In this document: positions 5,656 through 6,275 of the stretch, piece after piece
Layout: each line of letters opens with the position of its first letter
Numbering within the stretch: the stretch's first letter is position 1
NCBI GenBank assembly: GCA_002708205.1
Contig: PAMR01000030.1
Coordinates: 25,106-31,380 of the forward strand
Source: Gammaproteobacteria bacterium
GTDB taxonomy: Bacteria > Pseudomonadota > Gammaproteobacteria > Pseudomonadales > Azotimanducaceae
Length of the DNA stretch: 6,275 nucleotides
Reading direction: 5' to 3'
Notes under the pieces: generated by a model
What the model was told of the DNA's origin: nothing
What the model saw: only the letters and a program-made list of their open reading frames with translations
Databases searched by the model: none
Position numbers and translations under genes: made by a program

Positions 5656-6058
5656 TCGGCTTAAATAACGGGATGGCATAATCTCCATTAGCTTCCCAGT
5701 CCACTTCAACTTCCATATCACAGAATACTTCTTCAGCATCAACGCCGACGATGTTACTTAATAGTCTTGGGCCTTCCTCGAGATCAATCCAAGCGACTAC
5801 ATAAGGTATGTGATTACGAAAAAAAGGATGGTAGCTTTGACGGACGATGCTATAGCTGTATACCCGAGCCCTTCCTGAGGCCACCTGCCATACCAAGTTT
5901 GACCCTAAGCACCCAGTGCAATGGCGTCGGGGATGAAATACTACCGTTTGGCAATCAGCACACTGTTGATATTTTAAGTAGCGTTGTTTGGTTCCATCCC
6001 AAAACGGTTTGGTGTCGGGTTCGTCAAAATTGGGTAAAGGTCGAGTGACGTCATTCAT
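5648..6058 (-). CDS. Zn-ribbon/OB-fold DUF35 protein, thiolase partner
   Basis: This 136-residue protein has the DUF35 layout: an N-terminal helix (KPFWDGTKQ), a rubredoxin-like zinc ribbon with Cys33, Cys36, Cys47 and Cys50, and a C-terminal OB fold (about 56-130) with the motifs SGRARVYSYSIV and PYVVAWIDLEEGPRLLSNIVG. In characterised cases such as ChsH2, DUF35 proteins form a complex with a MaoC-like hydratase or an SCP-x thiolase/aldolase and help bind the acyl-CoA. The immediately upstream SCP-x-like thiolase, two bases away, supports that role here. Its Shine-Dalgarno (AGGAG) is embedded in the last thiolase codons. It is convergent with the Nudix gene and overlaps it by eight bases. 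The length matches the family, so it looks intact. The acyl group is not known; sterol or related side chains are possible. Confidence 0.93.
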   Translation of the reverse strand: MNDVTRPLPNFDEPDTKPFWDGTKQRYLKYQQCADCQTVVFHPRRHCTGCLGSNLVWQVASGRARVYSYSIVRQSYHPFFRNHIPYVVAWIDLEEGPRLLSNIVGVDAEEVFCDMEVEVDWEANGDYAIPLFKPIS

Positions 6059-6060
6059 TA

Positions 6061-6275
6061 TTAATCTCCTGCAAGGATTATCGTTCCACCGCTGTGGCGA
6101 CTTCCTAGCATTCCTCCATTACCGTGCGCGACGGCCAGTTTTGGATTATTTATTTGAGAATACGACTGCCCTCGAAGCTGTCGAGCTGCCTCAATCAATA
6201 GAAAAATGCCCCGCATCCCCGGGTGATTTGATGACAGCCCACCACCATCCGTATTGAGTGCTGGACCATCGGAGT
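6061..6275 (-). CDS. SCP-x-like thiolase, C-terminal fragment, 5' end outside window
   Basis: The minus strand is open from the window edge to a TAA at 6061-6063 and encodes the last 71 residues of a thiolase. Visible motifs are ALNTDGGGLSSNHPGMRG, corresponding to the NxxGG...HP catalytic-histidine loop, EAARQLRG, and AVAHGNGGMLG, the position of the CxG motif. The Cys of a standard thiolase is replaced by His (HGNGG), and the usual GHP is NHP. This is the pattern of SCP-x-like non-classical thiolases, which with DUF35 partners can act as retro-aldolases (Ltp2-type) instead of ordinary thiolases. The fragment ends two bases before the DUF35 ATG, and its last codons carry that gene's ribosome site, so the two are cotranscribed and probably form one complex. 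The N-terminal half and the nucleophile are outside the window, so the reaction cannot be confirmed. Confidence 0.9.
   Translation of the reverse strand, partial: SDGPALNTDGGGLSSNHPGMRGIFLLIEAARQLRGQSYSQINNPKLAVAHGNGGMLGSRHSGGTIILAGD
6066..6070 (-). promoter_or_regulatory. Shine-Dalgarno of the DUF35 gene inside the thiolase
   Basis: On the minus strand AGGAG spans the last sense codons of the thiolase (Ala-Gly-Asp), seven bases before the DUF35 ATG at 6058. It fixes the start and shows the two genes share one message. Confidence 0.7.

Noticed and set aside
5767..6257. Plus-strand open frames at 5767-6048 and 5988-6257
   Set aside because: They lie antisense to the DUF35 and thiolase genes, whose motifs are unmistakable on the minus strand, and their translations show no family pattern.

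Overview
This window looks like an ordinary, gene-dense bacterial chromosome segment of moderate GC content. I see no rRNA, tRNA, CRISPR array, insertion sequence or phage gene. Gene content (a HupE/UreJ-type membrane protein with its usual membrane-anchored partner, a NorM-like MATE transporter, an adrenodoxin-type ferredoxin, a DUF35/SCP-x thiolase pair) suggests an aerobic heterotrophic, probably aquatic bacterium. A proteobacterial origin seems most likely. A SAR202-like Chloroflexota or another lineage with SCP-x thiolases cannot be excluded, because there is no phylogenetic marker here strong enough to decide by eye.

Layout, left to right. (1) 1-1181, plus strand: the 3' part of a HupE/UreJ_2 membrane protein, overlapping by four bases (GTGA) a single-pass membrane-anchored protein with a His/Trp-rich outer domain. 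These two are probably translated together. (2) 1191-1829, minus strand: a small class I SAM-dependent methyltransferase of unknown substrate, convergent with the previous pair. (3) 1828-3243, plus strand: a MATE multidrug/Na+ or H+ antiporter. Its ATG shares two bases with the methyltransferase ATG on the other strand, so the two genes are divergent with no spacer at all. (4) 3311-3631, minus strand: a [2Fe-2S] ferredoxin. (5) 3632-3768: a 137-base divergent control region with a perfect 8-bp dyad and a perfect TATAAT box facing coaE. (6) 3769-5655, plus strand: coaE (dephospho-CoA kinase), a PHP-family metal phosphoesterase and a zinc-ribbon Nudix hydrolase in one tight transcription unit. 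The first two use TTG starts. (7) 5648-6275, minus strand: a zinc-ribbon/OB-fold DUF35 protein downstream of the C-terminal end of an SCP-x-like thiolase. They are spaced by two bases and convergently overlap the Nudix gene by eight bases.

How the genes may work together: the HupE pair is probably a metal- or cofactor-related membrane module. The coaE-PHP-Nudix unit groups CoA synthesis with two phosphoester/pyrophosphate hydrolases. The thiolase-DUF35 pair acts on acyl-CoA substrates, as in sterol side-chain or related CoA-thioester degradation. No clearly undescribed system is evident. The items most worth a second look are the spacer-less divergent start at 1827-1830 with matching -10-like boxes on both strands, the dyad at 3673-3690, the missing cation-site glutamate in the MATE protein, and the uncharacterised HupE-partner protein.
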